A DNA stretch of 64,000 bases from an uncultured Pirellulaceae bacterium (GTDB lineage: Bacteria; Planctomycetota; Planctomycetia; Pirellulales; Pirellulaceae), in the NCBI GenBank assembly GCA_905480235.1, contig CAJQPP010000047.1, positions 19,808 to 83,807 on the forward strand, in the 5' to 3' direction. How positions within the stretch are numbered: position 1 is the stretch's first letter; each line of letters opens with the position of its first letter. Position numbers and translations under genes: made by a program. Below are positions 24,600 through 32,870 of the stretch, one piece after another. Below the pieces are notes generated by a model. It did no database searches and was not told the origin of the DNA. It saw nothing but the letters and a program-made list of their open reading frames with translations.

Positions 24600-25742
24600 T
24601 TAAAGAACGGCGCTCACAATTTCATTGAGACGCGCTGGCTCTTTGCCAAACGCTCTGCGAAAATCGTCGATGGTCGGTTGTATCCGCGTGGTCAACTTTT
24701 TTTCGTGACCATTGGCGATATCCGCCAATCGATGCTGAAAAAACGGGTTTTCGAAACGTTCTAACACGGCAGCAGCGAACGCTTGCTCGTCACTATTTCG
24801 AGCCTTAAGTGCCGGTAAGATTTCCTCGTTCAATAATTCCTCGAACCAGTTTCTTTCATCCGCATCGCGCATAACATCCAGAACGGTTTCGAATCCGCGT
24901 GGTAGGCTGTGGGCGACCATGGCGGTGTGTAGCCCGTTCAAAATCCGCACCTTACGAATGAAGAGCGGCTGCAGATTTTCGGTCCACAAAATCATCGGAT
25001 GTTGGGGCAAAATATTACGGTCGCCGCCGTCGTCTTGAATGGCCAGCATCCGATAGGGTTCAGCCACCACGGCCAACGGGTCTTCGTAACCCCACGGTGG
25101 AGGATCACTCACGCCGACAACAATGCGATCGACCAAGTTATTTAGCCAGCGATTTTCCGATTCGAGCCAATCGATGAAGGAGCTCACTGCGGTGGTGGAA
25201 TTTGTCAGCGCTTGTTGCTTGACCAACGAGCACAGTTGATTGGAGTTATATTCAACCAATTCCAAGGGCAAGATCGTGATGCCGGGGCATTGCGCCTGAT
25301 ACCTTTGGAACAGCAGGCTTAACAGTTTGGCAGGGTAGGATTCCGGGCAATCGGAGAGCAAGTCAGAACCATCGTCGTTGGCGCTGAGGGAAAGACCGGC
25401 CTCGGTGGTATTGGAAACAATTAGCTGCAGGTCATGGGACAGGCCCGCCTTGACGACGTCCGCCCATTGCGTATTGGCATCGAGGCCGCAGTCCAGCGAA
25501 TTCACCTGTGTCGTCTGATCGACAATTGTTCCATCTTGTTTTCCACGAGTCCAAACCTGATAACCCTGAGGTTGGCGATTTATCAGCTCGGCCCCGTTAG
25601 AATGAAGGCGAGATTGCACGACGGTCACGGCGTTGGTGTCCGGGATAATGCAATCAAAAAAACCGCGTAGGAATCTACCGGTTCCAAATTGTAAAATAGT
25701 TGGCAAGGGTGGCCCCTTTGCGAATGTGAGTTTTCCGATCAA
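24600..25742 (-). CDS. uxaB: Tagaturonate reductase-like (mannitol dehydrogenase family)
   Basis: A 380-residue NAD-dependent polyol dehydrogenase most like altronate oxidoreductase (UxaB), which interconverts tagaturonate and altronate. The N-terminal Rossmann motif is ILQFGTGRFLRGFFD. The catalytic triad of the mannitol dehydrogenase family is visible as K264, N269 and H272 in RKVRILNGLHTAMV. It is shorter than E. coli UxaB (483 residues), as in the compact group common in Bacteroidetes and planctomycetes. It is divergent from the aldo/keto reductase-lactonase pair by only 53 bases, suggesting joint control. Substrate assignment beyond the family is inference. Confidence 0.8.
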   Translation of the reverse strand: MIGKLTFAKGPPLPTILQFGTGRFLRGFFDCIIPDTNAVTVVQSRLHSNGAELINRQPQGYQVWTRGKQDGTIVDQTTQVNSLDCGLDANTQWADVVKAGLSHDLQLIVSNTTEAGLSLSANDDGSDLLSDCPESYPAKLLSLLFQRYQAQCPGITILPLELVEYNSNQLCSLVKQQALTNSTTAVSSFIDWLESENRWLNNLVDRIVVGVSDPPPWGYEDPLAVVAEPYRMLAIQDDGGDRNILPQHPMILWTENLQPLFIRKVRILNGLHTAMVAHSLPRGFETVLDVMRDADERNWFEELLNEEILPALKARNSDEQAFAAAVLERFENPFFQHRLADIANGHEKKLTTRIQPTIDDFRRAFGKEPARLNEIVSAVL

Positions 25743-25795
25743 ATTAACAGTCCGCGTATCCGCCCTCTGTTTGTATCTTTTTAACGGCCTTCATT

Positions 25796-26734
25796 ATGCA
25801 GTATCGAAGTCTTGGCAAAACCGGACTGGATTTATCCGTCTTGTCCTTTGGTGCCTCATCGCTGGGCGCCGAGTTTCGCTCCATTGATTTGCAGGAAGCC
25901 CTACGTGGCGTGCGGGTCGCCTTGGACGGGGGAATGAACCTGATTGATACCTCGCCTTATTATGGGCGTGGACAATCGGAGGTGCTCTTGGGCTACGCGT
26001 TGCAGGACGTGCCTCGTGAATCCTATTTTTTAAGCAGCAAGTTAGGTCGCTACGCGCCGCAACATTTCGATTTCTCCGCTCGTCGTGTTAAGGAAAGCGT
26101 GGATATCAGCTTGGAAAGGATGGGGGTGGAATACCTCGATATCATGCTATGCCACGATATCGAGTTTGTGGAATTATCCCAGATCATCCATGAAACCTTG
26201 CCGGCGCTGCGGGAAATACAAAAATCAGGAAAAGTGAAGTTTGTCGGGATCAGTGGCTATCCGATGAAAATATTTCGGCAGATAGCGAGTCAGTGCGACT
26301 TGGATGTCGTACTTTCCTATAACCACTATACGCTGCAGAACGACATGTTGAGCGGGCTGGTGAGTTTCCTAAAAGAGCAGGGTGTCGGCATTATGAATGC
26401 CGCTCCGTTTAGCGCTCGCTTACTCACCAACGCGCCGTTGCCAGTGTGGCACAAAGCGACTCCAGAAGTCCGAGAGATATGTCGACAAGCGGCCGAGCAT
26501 TGCCGCCAGGCGGGAGTGGATATCGCTCAATTGGCATTGCAGTTTTCCATCGCTAATCCAGACTTCGCAACCTGTATCACCGGCTCTGCCAATCCGGGTC
26601 GCATTGACCAGTGGTTTCAATGGATCGATGAACCTCTCGATCCTCAGTTGTTGGAGGAGGTTTTGCAAATCTTGAATCCGATCCACAATTGGTTTTACAC
26701 CGAAGGCCAGCCAGAGAATAACGATGATCATTGA
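25796..26734 (+). CDS. Aldo/keto reductase, probable L-fucose/L-galactose dehydrogenase
   Basis: A 312-residue AKR with the full tetrad: D51, Y56 (LIDTSPYYGRGQ), K82 (SSKLGRY) and H120 (MLCHDIEF). It resembles plant-type L-galactose dehydrogenase and bacterial L-fucose dehydrogenase, which oxidise the sugar at C1 to the lactone. Its stop overlaps the start of the amidohydrolase gene by 11 bases, so the product lactone would go straight to that predicted lactonase. The NAD(P) site lies in the C-terminal CITGSANPGRIDQW region. The sugar is inferred from subfamily and neighbour. Confidence 0.84.
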   Translation: MQYRSLGKTGLDLSVLSFGASSLGAEFRSIDLQEALRGVRVALDGGMNLIDTSPYYGRGQSEVLLGYALQDVPRESYFLSSKLGRYAPQHFDFSARRVKESVDISLERMGVEYLDIMLCHDIEFVELSQIIHETLPALREIQKSGKVKFVGISGYPMKIFRQIASQCDLDVVLSYNHYTLQNDMLSGLVSFLKEQGVGIMNAAPFSARLLTNAPLPVWHKATPEVREICRQAAEHCRQAGVDIAQLALQFSIANPDFATCITGSANPGRIDQWFQWIDEPLDPQLLEEVLQILNPIHNWFYTEGQPENNDDH

Positions 26735-27581
26735 TTCCCATCAACATTTTTGGGACCGTTCGGACACGCGTTTTGATAATGCTTGGCAGGACGGGCAGGG
26801 GCTGCAAAAGATTTGTCGCAGTTTCCTACCCGGTGATTTGCAACCTTGTATTCAAACGGCGGGTGTTGATGCGACGGTATTTGTGCAGACGCAACACAAT
26901 TTGGAAGAAAACCGTTGGGCTCTGTCACTAGCGAAACAGCATGACTTCATTGCCGGCATTGTTGGCTGGGTAGATTTAACCAGTCCCGCCTGTGGCGACC
27001 AACTGGCAGAATTTCGAGGCCAGCCCAAGTTCGTTGGTATACGCCATGTGGTACAGGATGAGCCGGATGAGGATTTTATTATTCGTGAGGACGTGTTTCG
27101 TGGACTGGCAGAGCTCGAAAGACAAAAGCTGCCTTTTGATTTGCTGTTTTACGAGCGGCACTTGAAGCATGCAGCGACCGTCGCAAGTCATTTCCCGAAT
27201 TTGCCGTTGGTCATCAATCACCTGGCAAAGCCCAACATTAAGCAGGGATCCTTCGAGGAATGGAAAAAGCAACTTCAGGCTGCGGCAGAACACGAAAATG
27301 TTTTTTGCAAACTGTCTGGAATGGTTACCGAGGCCGACTGGCAGGATTGGCGAGTGGAGCAGCTTCGACCTTACGCAGAAACCGCCATTGAGTGCTTTGG
27401 GCCGGAGCGATTGATGTACGGAAGTGATTGGCCGGTTTGTAATCTGGCTGCCGATTACTCCGAGGTATTTGCGGCCGCGCGGCAGTTAATCGCATCGCTA
27501 AGCCAGCACGAGCAAGCAATGATTCTGGGGGAAACGGCTCGTCGTTTCTATCAATTGCCCACCGTACAGGGATCGGCATAA
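26724..27581 (+). CDS. Amidohydrolase-2 family sugar-lactone hydrolase (L-fucono-lactonase-like)
   Basis: A 285-residue TIM-barrel metal hydrolase of the amidohydrolase-related family. The first metal motif is H6-x-H8 (IDSHQHFWD), followed by VINHLAKPN near 170 and MYGSDWPVCN near 232 with the catalytic Asp. This is the pattern of L-fucono-1,5-lactonase and L-rhamnono-lactonase. It overlaps the upstream aldo/keto reductase gene by 11 bases in another frame, a strong sign of translational coupling. The pair would take an L-sugar to its aldonate; the dehydratase and aldolase for later steps are not in the window. Confidence 0.87.
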   Translation: MIIDSHQHFWDRSDTRFDNAWQDGQGLQKICRSFLPGDLQPCIQTAGVDATVFVQTQHNLEENRWALSLAKQHDFIAGIVGWVDLTSPACGDQLAEFRGQPKFVGIRHVVQDEPDEDFIIREDVFRGLAELERQKLPFDLLFYERHLKHAATVASHFPNLPLVINHLAKPNIKQGSFEEWKKQLQAAAEHENVFCKLSGMVTEADWQDWRVEQLRPYAETAIECFGPERLMYGSDWPVCNLAADYSEVFAAARQLIASLSQHEQAMILGETARRFYQLPTVQGSA

Positions 27582-27620
27582 GCACCCCGGTAGGTGATCC
27601 CTGCGGACGAGTAGGCGGTG

Positions 27621-28574
27621 TTATGCCCGTCGACTGTCAAACGCCATCACTTCGCAAATAGTTGACTTGCCCATTGCCAGCATCATCAAGCGATCGATCC
27701 CCAGGGCGACGCCACAACATTCGGGTAGCCCGTAACGCATGGCGTCTAACAAGCGGCTTTCGGTTGGGAGTTCGACGCGGCCGCTACGCTTCCGGGCCAA
27801 ATTATTTTCGCGGTTCCGCGAACAGAGTGCGTCGGCATCCGTCAATTCATGATAGCCGTTGGCAATTTCGTGCCCTGCTACATACAACTCAAAGCGTTCC
27901 GCAACCTGGCTGATACCGGGTCGATCTGTGTCGCGAATCCGTGCTAACGCGGCCTGATTAGCCGGCCAATCGTATAAGATCAGCGAGGGGAACTTGGCCA
28001 TGGCCGGTTCGATTTTTTCTACCAAGACCGTTTCCAGCAGATCTTCACTGCCCAGAATTTCGCGAATTTTGTCAGCGGTTTGCAGGGCATCCATGGCATT
28101 AAAATCGAAGCCACAATATTGGTGCACGGCATCATAAAAAGTGAGCCGTTTGGCGGGCGGAAGGCCCAGCAAATCCTGCGCAAATTCATCCAACAGATCC
28201 ATGCCGGCCTCATAGGAATCGGCGACGCGATACCACTCCAGCATGGTGAATTCAATATTGTGATGGCGGCCGACTTCATCGGCGCGGACGGCGGGGCCAA
28301 TTTGGTAAATTGCGGATGCCCCTGCTGCCATAATTCGCTTCATGGCAAACTCGGGCGATGTTTGCAGGTAAAACGGAACCTCAGGATCCCCTTGAACGGA
28401 AATAGGGATGGCCAACGGGTCAATGTGCTGGTCGACGACCGTGTCGCGCGAAAGAATGGGTGTTTGCACTTCGAAGAAATCGCGAGAGTCAAAAAATTGA
28501 CGAACACGAGCGAGAATTTTCGCGCGCTCTCGAAGTACCTCTATTGAGGCATTAGGCAAAAAATCGTGATTCAT
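27621..28574 (-). CDS. epmA: Elongation factor P-(R)-beta-lysine ligase
   Basis: A 317-residue class II lysyl-tRNA-synthetase-like catalytic domain without an anticodon-binding domain, matching EpmA (PoxA/GenX; E. coli 325 residues). Motif 2 (FTMLEWYRVADSYEAGMDL) and motif 3 (PECCGVALGIDRLMMLAMGK) are visible, along with the substrate-site YLQTSPEFAMKRIMAAG. EpmA attaches beta-lysine to a conserved Lys of elongation factor P. The start overlaps the upstream esterase stop by four bases (ATGA). Neither efp nor epmB is seen in the window, so the partner genes must be elsewhere if the pathway is complete. Confidence 0.9.
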   Translation of the reverse strand: MNHDFLPNASIEVLRERAKILARVRQFFDSRDFFEVQTPILSRDTVVDQHIDPLAIPISVQGDPEVPFYLQTSPEFAMKRIMAAGASAIYQIGPAVRADEVGRHHNIEFTMLEWYRVADSYEAGMDLLDEFAQDLLGLPPAKRLTFYDAVHQYCGFDFNAMDALQTADKIREILGSEDLLETVLVEKIEPAMAKFPSLILYDWPANQAALARIRDTDRPGISQVAERFELYVAGHEIANGYHELTDADALCSRNRENNLARKRSGRVELPTESRLLDAMRYGLPECCGVALGIDRLMMLAMGKSTICEVMAFDSRRA

Positions 28575-29524
28575 TGAGAACCTGGGTCGGTGTCCGCGAT
28601 TTGGTTCTGAACAAATTGGATGATGTCTTTGGCAATTTCCTCTCGATCCACATCGACGGTCAAAGCGTGCCCGGAATCGTCATAAAATACAAGTTCTTTG
28701 TCGACTGAACCGAGGCGCGAAAAATAATTTTCGGCTCGGGACCAATCGGTGACTTGATCATTGCGACTGAGGACCATGAACAATGGCGTGCGGATCGACT
28801 CGGCGGCAGACTGGTTGTCGTCCATCAGGAGAAAGGTCTGATCGACGATATTACGCGTAGAGAAGGGAGATTTGTAATCGGGGTTTCGATGCTCGGGATC
28901 ACGGCAATCGTTACGATCGTAGGGCGACTGGTAGACGTTGGAGAAGATTAAAAGGCTGTTACCTAACTTGCGCCAAAACCGGGTCGGAAAAATCGGGCTG
29001 CGTTGGTTGGAGACGTCGATGGCGGGTGCCAACAGAGCGGCACCGGCAACGTATTCCGGGGCACGGCGCATGACCGCCAAGCAGACCGCCCCACCCAAAG
29101 AATGCCCGACTAAATAAACGCGTTTTCCTGATTGAGTTAATTCCTGAACGCGGTCTTCCACCGTCTGTACCCAATCTTCGCAGGAACAGGAGTGCATTTG
29201 ATCAACCGCCACACCAAACCCGGGTAGACGCACCCCAGTGACGGTATATCCCTGGTCGCAAAAGGGCTGAATCATGGGTGCGAATGTCTGCGGTGTATCA
29301 TTAAAACCGTGCACCAATAACAGAGCCGTATCGTTGCCCGGTATGGTAAAAGATTCCGCTCCCTTTTGAACGCCATCGGCAGCGCGATCGATGCTGGCTT
29401 CAAACTCTTGGAGAGCTGAGTTCACTCTCCGCGAGTGGACGTAATCTCCCGCGAACCAAATCGCAACGATGGTTACCAGTACCCCAAGTATGATCAATTT
29501 TCGGTGACTTCGTTTAAGCGACAT
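28571..29524 (-). CDS. Membrane-anchored alpha/beta hydrolase (carboxylesterase-like)
   Basis: A 317-residue serine hydrolase with an N-terminal membrane anchor (residues 9-25, KLIILGVLVTIVAIWFA). The fold markers are LLVHGFNDTPQTF (oxyanion HGF), the nucleophile elbow GHSLGG with S142, the acid in LSRNDQV and the catalytic His in DDSGHAL. It resembles carboxylesterases and monoacylglycerol lipases, probably facing the periplasm. It overlaps epmA by four bases and would be the first gene of that pair. The substrate is unknown. Confidence 0.85.
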   Translation of the reverse strand: MSLKRSHRKLIILGVLVTIVAIWFAGDYVHSRRVNSALQEFEASIDRAADGVQKGAESFTIPGNDTALLLVHGFNDTPQTFAPMIQPFCDQGYTVTGVRLPGFGVAVDQMHSCSCEDWVQTVEDRVQELTQSGKRVYLVGHSLGGAVCLAVMRRAPEYVAGAALLAPAIDVSNQRSPIFPTRFWRKLGNSLLIFSNVYQSPYDRNDCRDPEHRNPDYKSPFSTRNIVDQTFLLMDDNQSAAESIRTPLFMVLSRNDQVTDWSRAENYFSRLGSVDKELVFYDDSGHALTVDVDREEIAKDIIQFVQNQIADTDPGSQ

Positions 29525-29581
29525 CGGTGACTCATCAGATAGGCTCGCCTGGCGAAAAAAATTCTACCGGGGACAAACCGG

Positions 29582-30484
29582 TTACCCGTTAGCGACTTTC
29601 GTCTCGGCCTGGAGCCGTGCTGCCATTAAGGTATTTTCCAACAACATCGTCACGGTTAAAGGGCCGACGCCGCCGGGAACAGGCGTGATGTGAGATGCCA
29701 CATGACGCAGGGGCTCGAAGTCCACATCGCCACAGAGGCCATCTTCGGTTCGGTTAATTCCCACATCAACAACGACAGCGCCCTCTTTGACCATCTCGAC
29801 GGTAACGAACTTGGGTACGCCGATCGCCGCTATGACGATGTCGGCTTGTCGAGTGATTTCAGGCAAGTTGGGGGTGCGGCTGTGACACAAGGTTACGGTC
29901 GAATTACATGAATCGGACCCCAGGTGTGAGCTCTTGGCTCCCATCAACATCGCCAAGGGTTTGCCGACAATATCGCTGCGGCCAATGATGGCAGTCAATT
30001 TCCCGCTGATGCTAATGTCATAGCGGTGCAGTACCTGTAAAACGCCATGGGGCGTGCAAGGCAGGAAGCGGGGGCGGCCTTGGGATAACAGACCCACATT
30101 GGTGGGGTGAAACGCATCCACATCCTTGGCAGGGTCAATCAGATCAAGAACTTTTTGCGAGTCGATTTGCTTGGGCAGTGGAAGCTGGACGAGGATGCCA
30201 CTGACGCGCGGATCGCAATTCAAAGAATCGACCAGTTCAATAAGTTTTTCCGTGCTGGTGTCTGCAGATAGTCGATGGAGTTGACTTTCGATACCAACTT
30301 TTTTGCAGGCTCGCTCTTTGTTGCGAACGTAGACGGCACTGGCGGGGTCTTCACCCACCAATACTGCGGCCAAGACTGGCTGGTTTCCCGTTGCGTCAGT
30401 GAACGCAGCGACTTTCACTTTGATCTCTTCTTGAATCTGTTGGGCGGTGGCTCGGCCATCCAGTAAAGTTGCAGTCAATGTCAA
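29582..30484 (-). CDS. folD: Bifunctional methylenetetrahydrofolate dehydrogenase/cyclohydrolase
   Basis: A 300-residue FolD, which interconverts 5,10-methylene-, methenyl- and 10-formyl-tetrahydrofolate. Signatures are VYVRNKERACKKVGI with catalytic K56, GILVQLPLP, KDVDAFHPTNVG, PCTPHGVL, the NADP site IIGRSDIVGKPLAMLM and PVPGGVGPLTVTMLLENTL. The length is typical of the family. It sits 57 bases downstream of the esterase gene's far end and upstream of nothing obviously related; thyA and folA, which also use folates, are encoded 5.8 kb away on the same strand. Confidence 0.95.
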   Translation of the reverse strand: MTLTATLLDGRATAQQIQEEIKVKVAAFTDATGNQPVLAAVLVGEDPASAVYVRNKERACKKVGIESQLHRLSADTSTEKLIELVDSLNCDPRVSGILVQLPLPKQIDSQKVLDLIDPAKDVDAFHPTNVGLLSQGRPRFLPCTPHGVLQVLHRYDISISGKLTAIIGRSDIVGKPLAMLMGAKSSHLGSDSCNSTVTLCHSRTPNLPEITRQADIVIAAIGVPKFVTVEMVKEGAVVVDVGINRTEDGLCGDVDFEPLRHVASHITPVPGGVGPLTVTMLLENTLMAARLQAETKVANG

Positions 30485-30501
30485 TTTCCTATGTTGGCTT
30501 A

Positions 30502-31101
30502 TTAGCGGTTATTGGTTTCAGTGGTCGGCTCCGTCGCTTCCGAATCATTTGCTGAGGCCTGTTGCCCGCGCTCTTTTGGTAAAACTAATTGCTCGGTTTC
30601 GACGAAATTTTTTAGTTGCTCCAGCTGTTGGTTGATGCTGGTTTGCTCTTTTTGTTTATTTAACAATGCTTCGAAACGAAAAAACCCTTTGTGAGTGGCT
30701 AACATCAATTGGCGCACACGCACGTCTTTGCCGGCTTGTTCCAGTTGCCAGATCGAAAAGACATCAAAGTCTTGTTCATTCCAAGTTCTTACGGTAAGTG
30801 AAGAATCCGATTGAGACAGGACGGCTCCATTGAGTGTAGAGCGAGTGCCATCTTCTAGTATCGTGATGTCGGCGGCGGCTCCAATGTCCGAGTTTGTTTG
30901 CTCGGTTGTCTGTACTTCGACCACGCCGTCGTACCATGTTTCCGGTTCACCCAGCGCGACCATAACAGTATTGATATCCGTATTACGGATTAATGTTTCG
31001 GCCTTGAATTCCATTTGTTGACCACCCCAATAAAACATTAGAGCGGCCGCAAATAGCAACAGAGCAATCGTAACGGCCAGAATGCGAAACAGTGATTTCA
31101 T
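30502..31101 (-). CDS. Membrane-anchored SRPBCC-like protein
   Basis: A 199-residue protein with an N-terminal membrane segment (SLFRILAVTIALLLFAAALMFYWGG). The body resembles polyketide cyclase/SRPBCC proteins (AETLIRNTDINTVMVALGEPETWYDGV, then alternating beta strands and a final helix), although the match is weak. The C-terminal 30 residues are polar and low in complexity (EATEPTTETNN). It ends 17 bases before folD on the same strand, so the two may be co-transcribed. Function unknown. Confidence 0.65.
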   Translation of the reverse strand: MKSLFRILAVTIALLLFAAALMFYWGGQQMEFKAETLIRNTDINTVMVALGEPETWYDGVVEVQTTEQTNSDIGAAADITILEDGTRSTLNGAVLSQSDSSLTVRTWNEQDFDVFSIWQLEQAGKDVRVRQLMLATHKGFFRFEALLNKQKEQTSINQQLEQLKNFVETEQLVLPKERGQQASANDSEATEPTTETNNR

Positions 31102-31395
31102 AAAAAGACAACTGACGAATCAAGCATGTTGGTCGGATGAATGAAGCAAACGCAGGCGGTTCGCTTCTCCGTATCTTATTCAATACAACGATTGGATGAA
31201 ACGAGCCAACAAGCGAATCCTTGGGAACCTGCTGGAGGCTGTTATTCGTGAGATTTCTTTCCAGTTTTCCCGGGGTTTTAGGAGAGGAAAGCCACCCACG
31301 GAGTCCCTACCGCTTCGGCCGCACCACGGACCCCGGGTTAGCAGGTGGGGTTCACTTTTTAGAATTCCGACGTAGCAAAGCGAGCGCCGGAAACG

Positions 31396-32847
31396 TCAGG
31401 CCAGTAAACCTTGGATGACACGAGGGTCATTGGCGGGCCCAATGAGCCGCTGGTCCAATCCTTGGAAGGGGAAACTGAATTGATGGGGATCCTTGCCGAG
31501 CAAATGCAGGATGGTTGCTTGTAAATCACGGACACCCACCGGATTTTTGGTAATCGTGTAACCAAAGTCATCCGTTTCACCGAAGCGAGTCCCGGGCTTA
31601 ATACCACCTCCCGCCATCCAGATGGAAAAACAATCGGGGTGGTGATCACGACCGAGAAGTTTCGATCCATTCCGCGCCTCGTTCATGGCGGTGCGTCCAA
31701 ATTCGCCGCCCCAAATCACGAGCGTTTCTTCCAGCAACCCTCGGCGGTCTAAATCTGTCAGTAACGCGGAGATCGGTTGGTCGACCTGCTGACATTTTTT
31801 GGGCAGTTGTGTCATCAAATCATCGCCGGGATTGGTTCCATGAACGTCCCAACCCCAATCAAACAACTGCACGAAGCGGACGCCCTGTTCGACAAGTCGT
31901 CTTGCCAACAAACAGTTATTGGCAAAGGACCCACTGCCAGGTTGGGCGCCGTAGAGTTCGAGGGTTTCGGGTGATTCCTGCTTGATGTCCATGACTTCAG
32001 GCACCGCCGTTTGCATACGAAAAGCGAGTTCATACTGGCCTATTCGTGTGGCGGTTTCCGGATCACCAAATTCTTGGCTTTCGAGGCGGTTGAGTTGATT
32101 CAAGGCGTCCAGACTAGAGCGCCTGAGATCGCGTGACATACCTGGAGGGTTATTAACAAACAGGATCGGTTCTGGACCGGATCGGCATTGCACGCCCTGG
32201 TACACGCCGGGCAGGAATCCGCTTCCCCAAAGTTGTTTGCCACCGGAGGGTAACTTTCCGCCCGATACCATGACCATGAATCCGGGCAGGTTTTCATTTT
32301 CGTTTCCCAGACCGTAGGTAATCCAAGATCCCATTGCCGCACCGCCAAATTGTGGCGTGCCGGTATGCAAAAACAGTTGCGCGGGGGCGTGATTGAATTG
32401 ATCGGTAAACATCGAATTGACCACGCAGAGTTTGTCAGCGTGGCCCGCAAGTTTGGGAAACAGCGAACTGATCCAGGCACCACTCTCGCCGTGTTGCTGG
32501 AATTCGTATTGCGGCCCCAGCAGTTTGGGCCGGCCCTTTATAAAAGGGAATGAGCGATCAGCCATCAACTCATCTGGGCAAGGCTTCATGTGCCATTTGG
32601 CCAACACGGGCTTGTAATCCAAGGTTTCGTGCTGCGAGGGTGAGCCTGCCATGTGCAAGTAAATCACTCGCTTGGCTTTGGCCGCGGAGGGTAGCAAGTT
32701 GCCAATACGCTGCTCAGCAAAACTCGGGCGGGGGCCCGCTAAACCGGCTAACGCCATACTCCCCAAACCGACCTGGCAATTGCGGAGAAAATGCCGTCGA
32801 GTTTGGAGGCGAGTTTGCCGAATTTTTAATTCCGTCTTAGGGTTCAT
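31396..32847 (-). CDS. DUF1501 family exported protein (second locus)
   Basis: A 483-residue DUF1501 protein with a Tat-like leader (TRRHFLRNCQVGLGSMALAGL). Conserved stretches are YLHMAGSPSQHETLDYKP, VNSMFTDQFNHAPAQLF, FVQLFDWGWDVHG, WGGEFGRTAMNE and the metal-site-like GRDHHPDCFSIWMAGGGI. It starts 23 bases after the DUF1549/DUF1553 gene, the canonical planctomycete pair. It differs from the copy at 4745-6223, which shares the fold but little sequence, so the two loci are not a recent duplication. Substrate unknown. Confidence 0.92.
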   Translation of the reverse strand: MNPKTELKIRQTRLQTRRHFLRNCQVGLGSMALAGLAGPRPSFAEQRIGNLLPSAAKAKRVIYLHMAGSPSQHETLDYKPVLAKWHMKPCPDELMADRSFPFIKGRPKLLGPQYEFQQHGESGAWISSLFPKLAGHADKLCVVNSMFTDQFNHAPAQLFLHTGTPQFGGAAMGSWITYGLGNENENLPGFMVMVSGGKLPSGGKQLWGSGFLPGVYQGVQCRSGPEPILFVNNPPGMSRDLRRSSLDALNQLNRLESQEFGDPETATRIGQYELAFRMQTAVPEVMDIKQESPETLELYGAQPGSGSFANNCLLARRLVEQGVRFVQLFDWGWDVHGTNPGDDLMTQLPKKCQQVDQPISALLTDLDRRGLLEETLVIWGGEFGRTAMNEARNGSKLLGRDHHPDCFSIWMAGGGIKPGTRFGETDDFGYTITKNPVGVRDLQATILHLLGKDPHQFSFPFQGLDQRLIGPANDPRVIQGLLA

Positions 32848-32870
32848 GGCAGTTTACGGGCTACTGTCGG

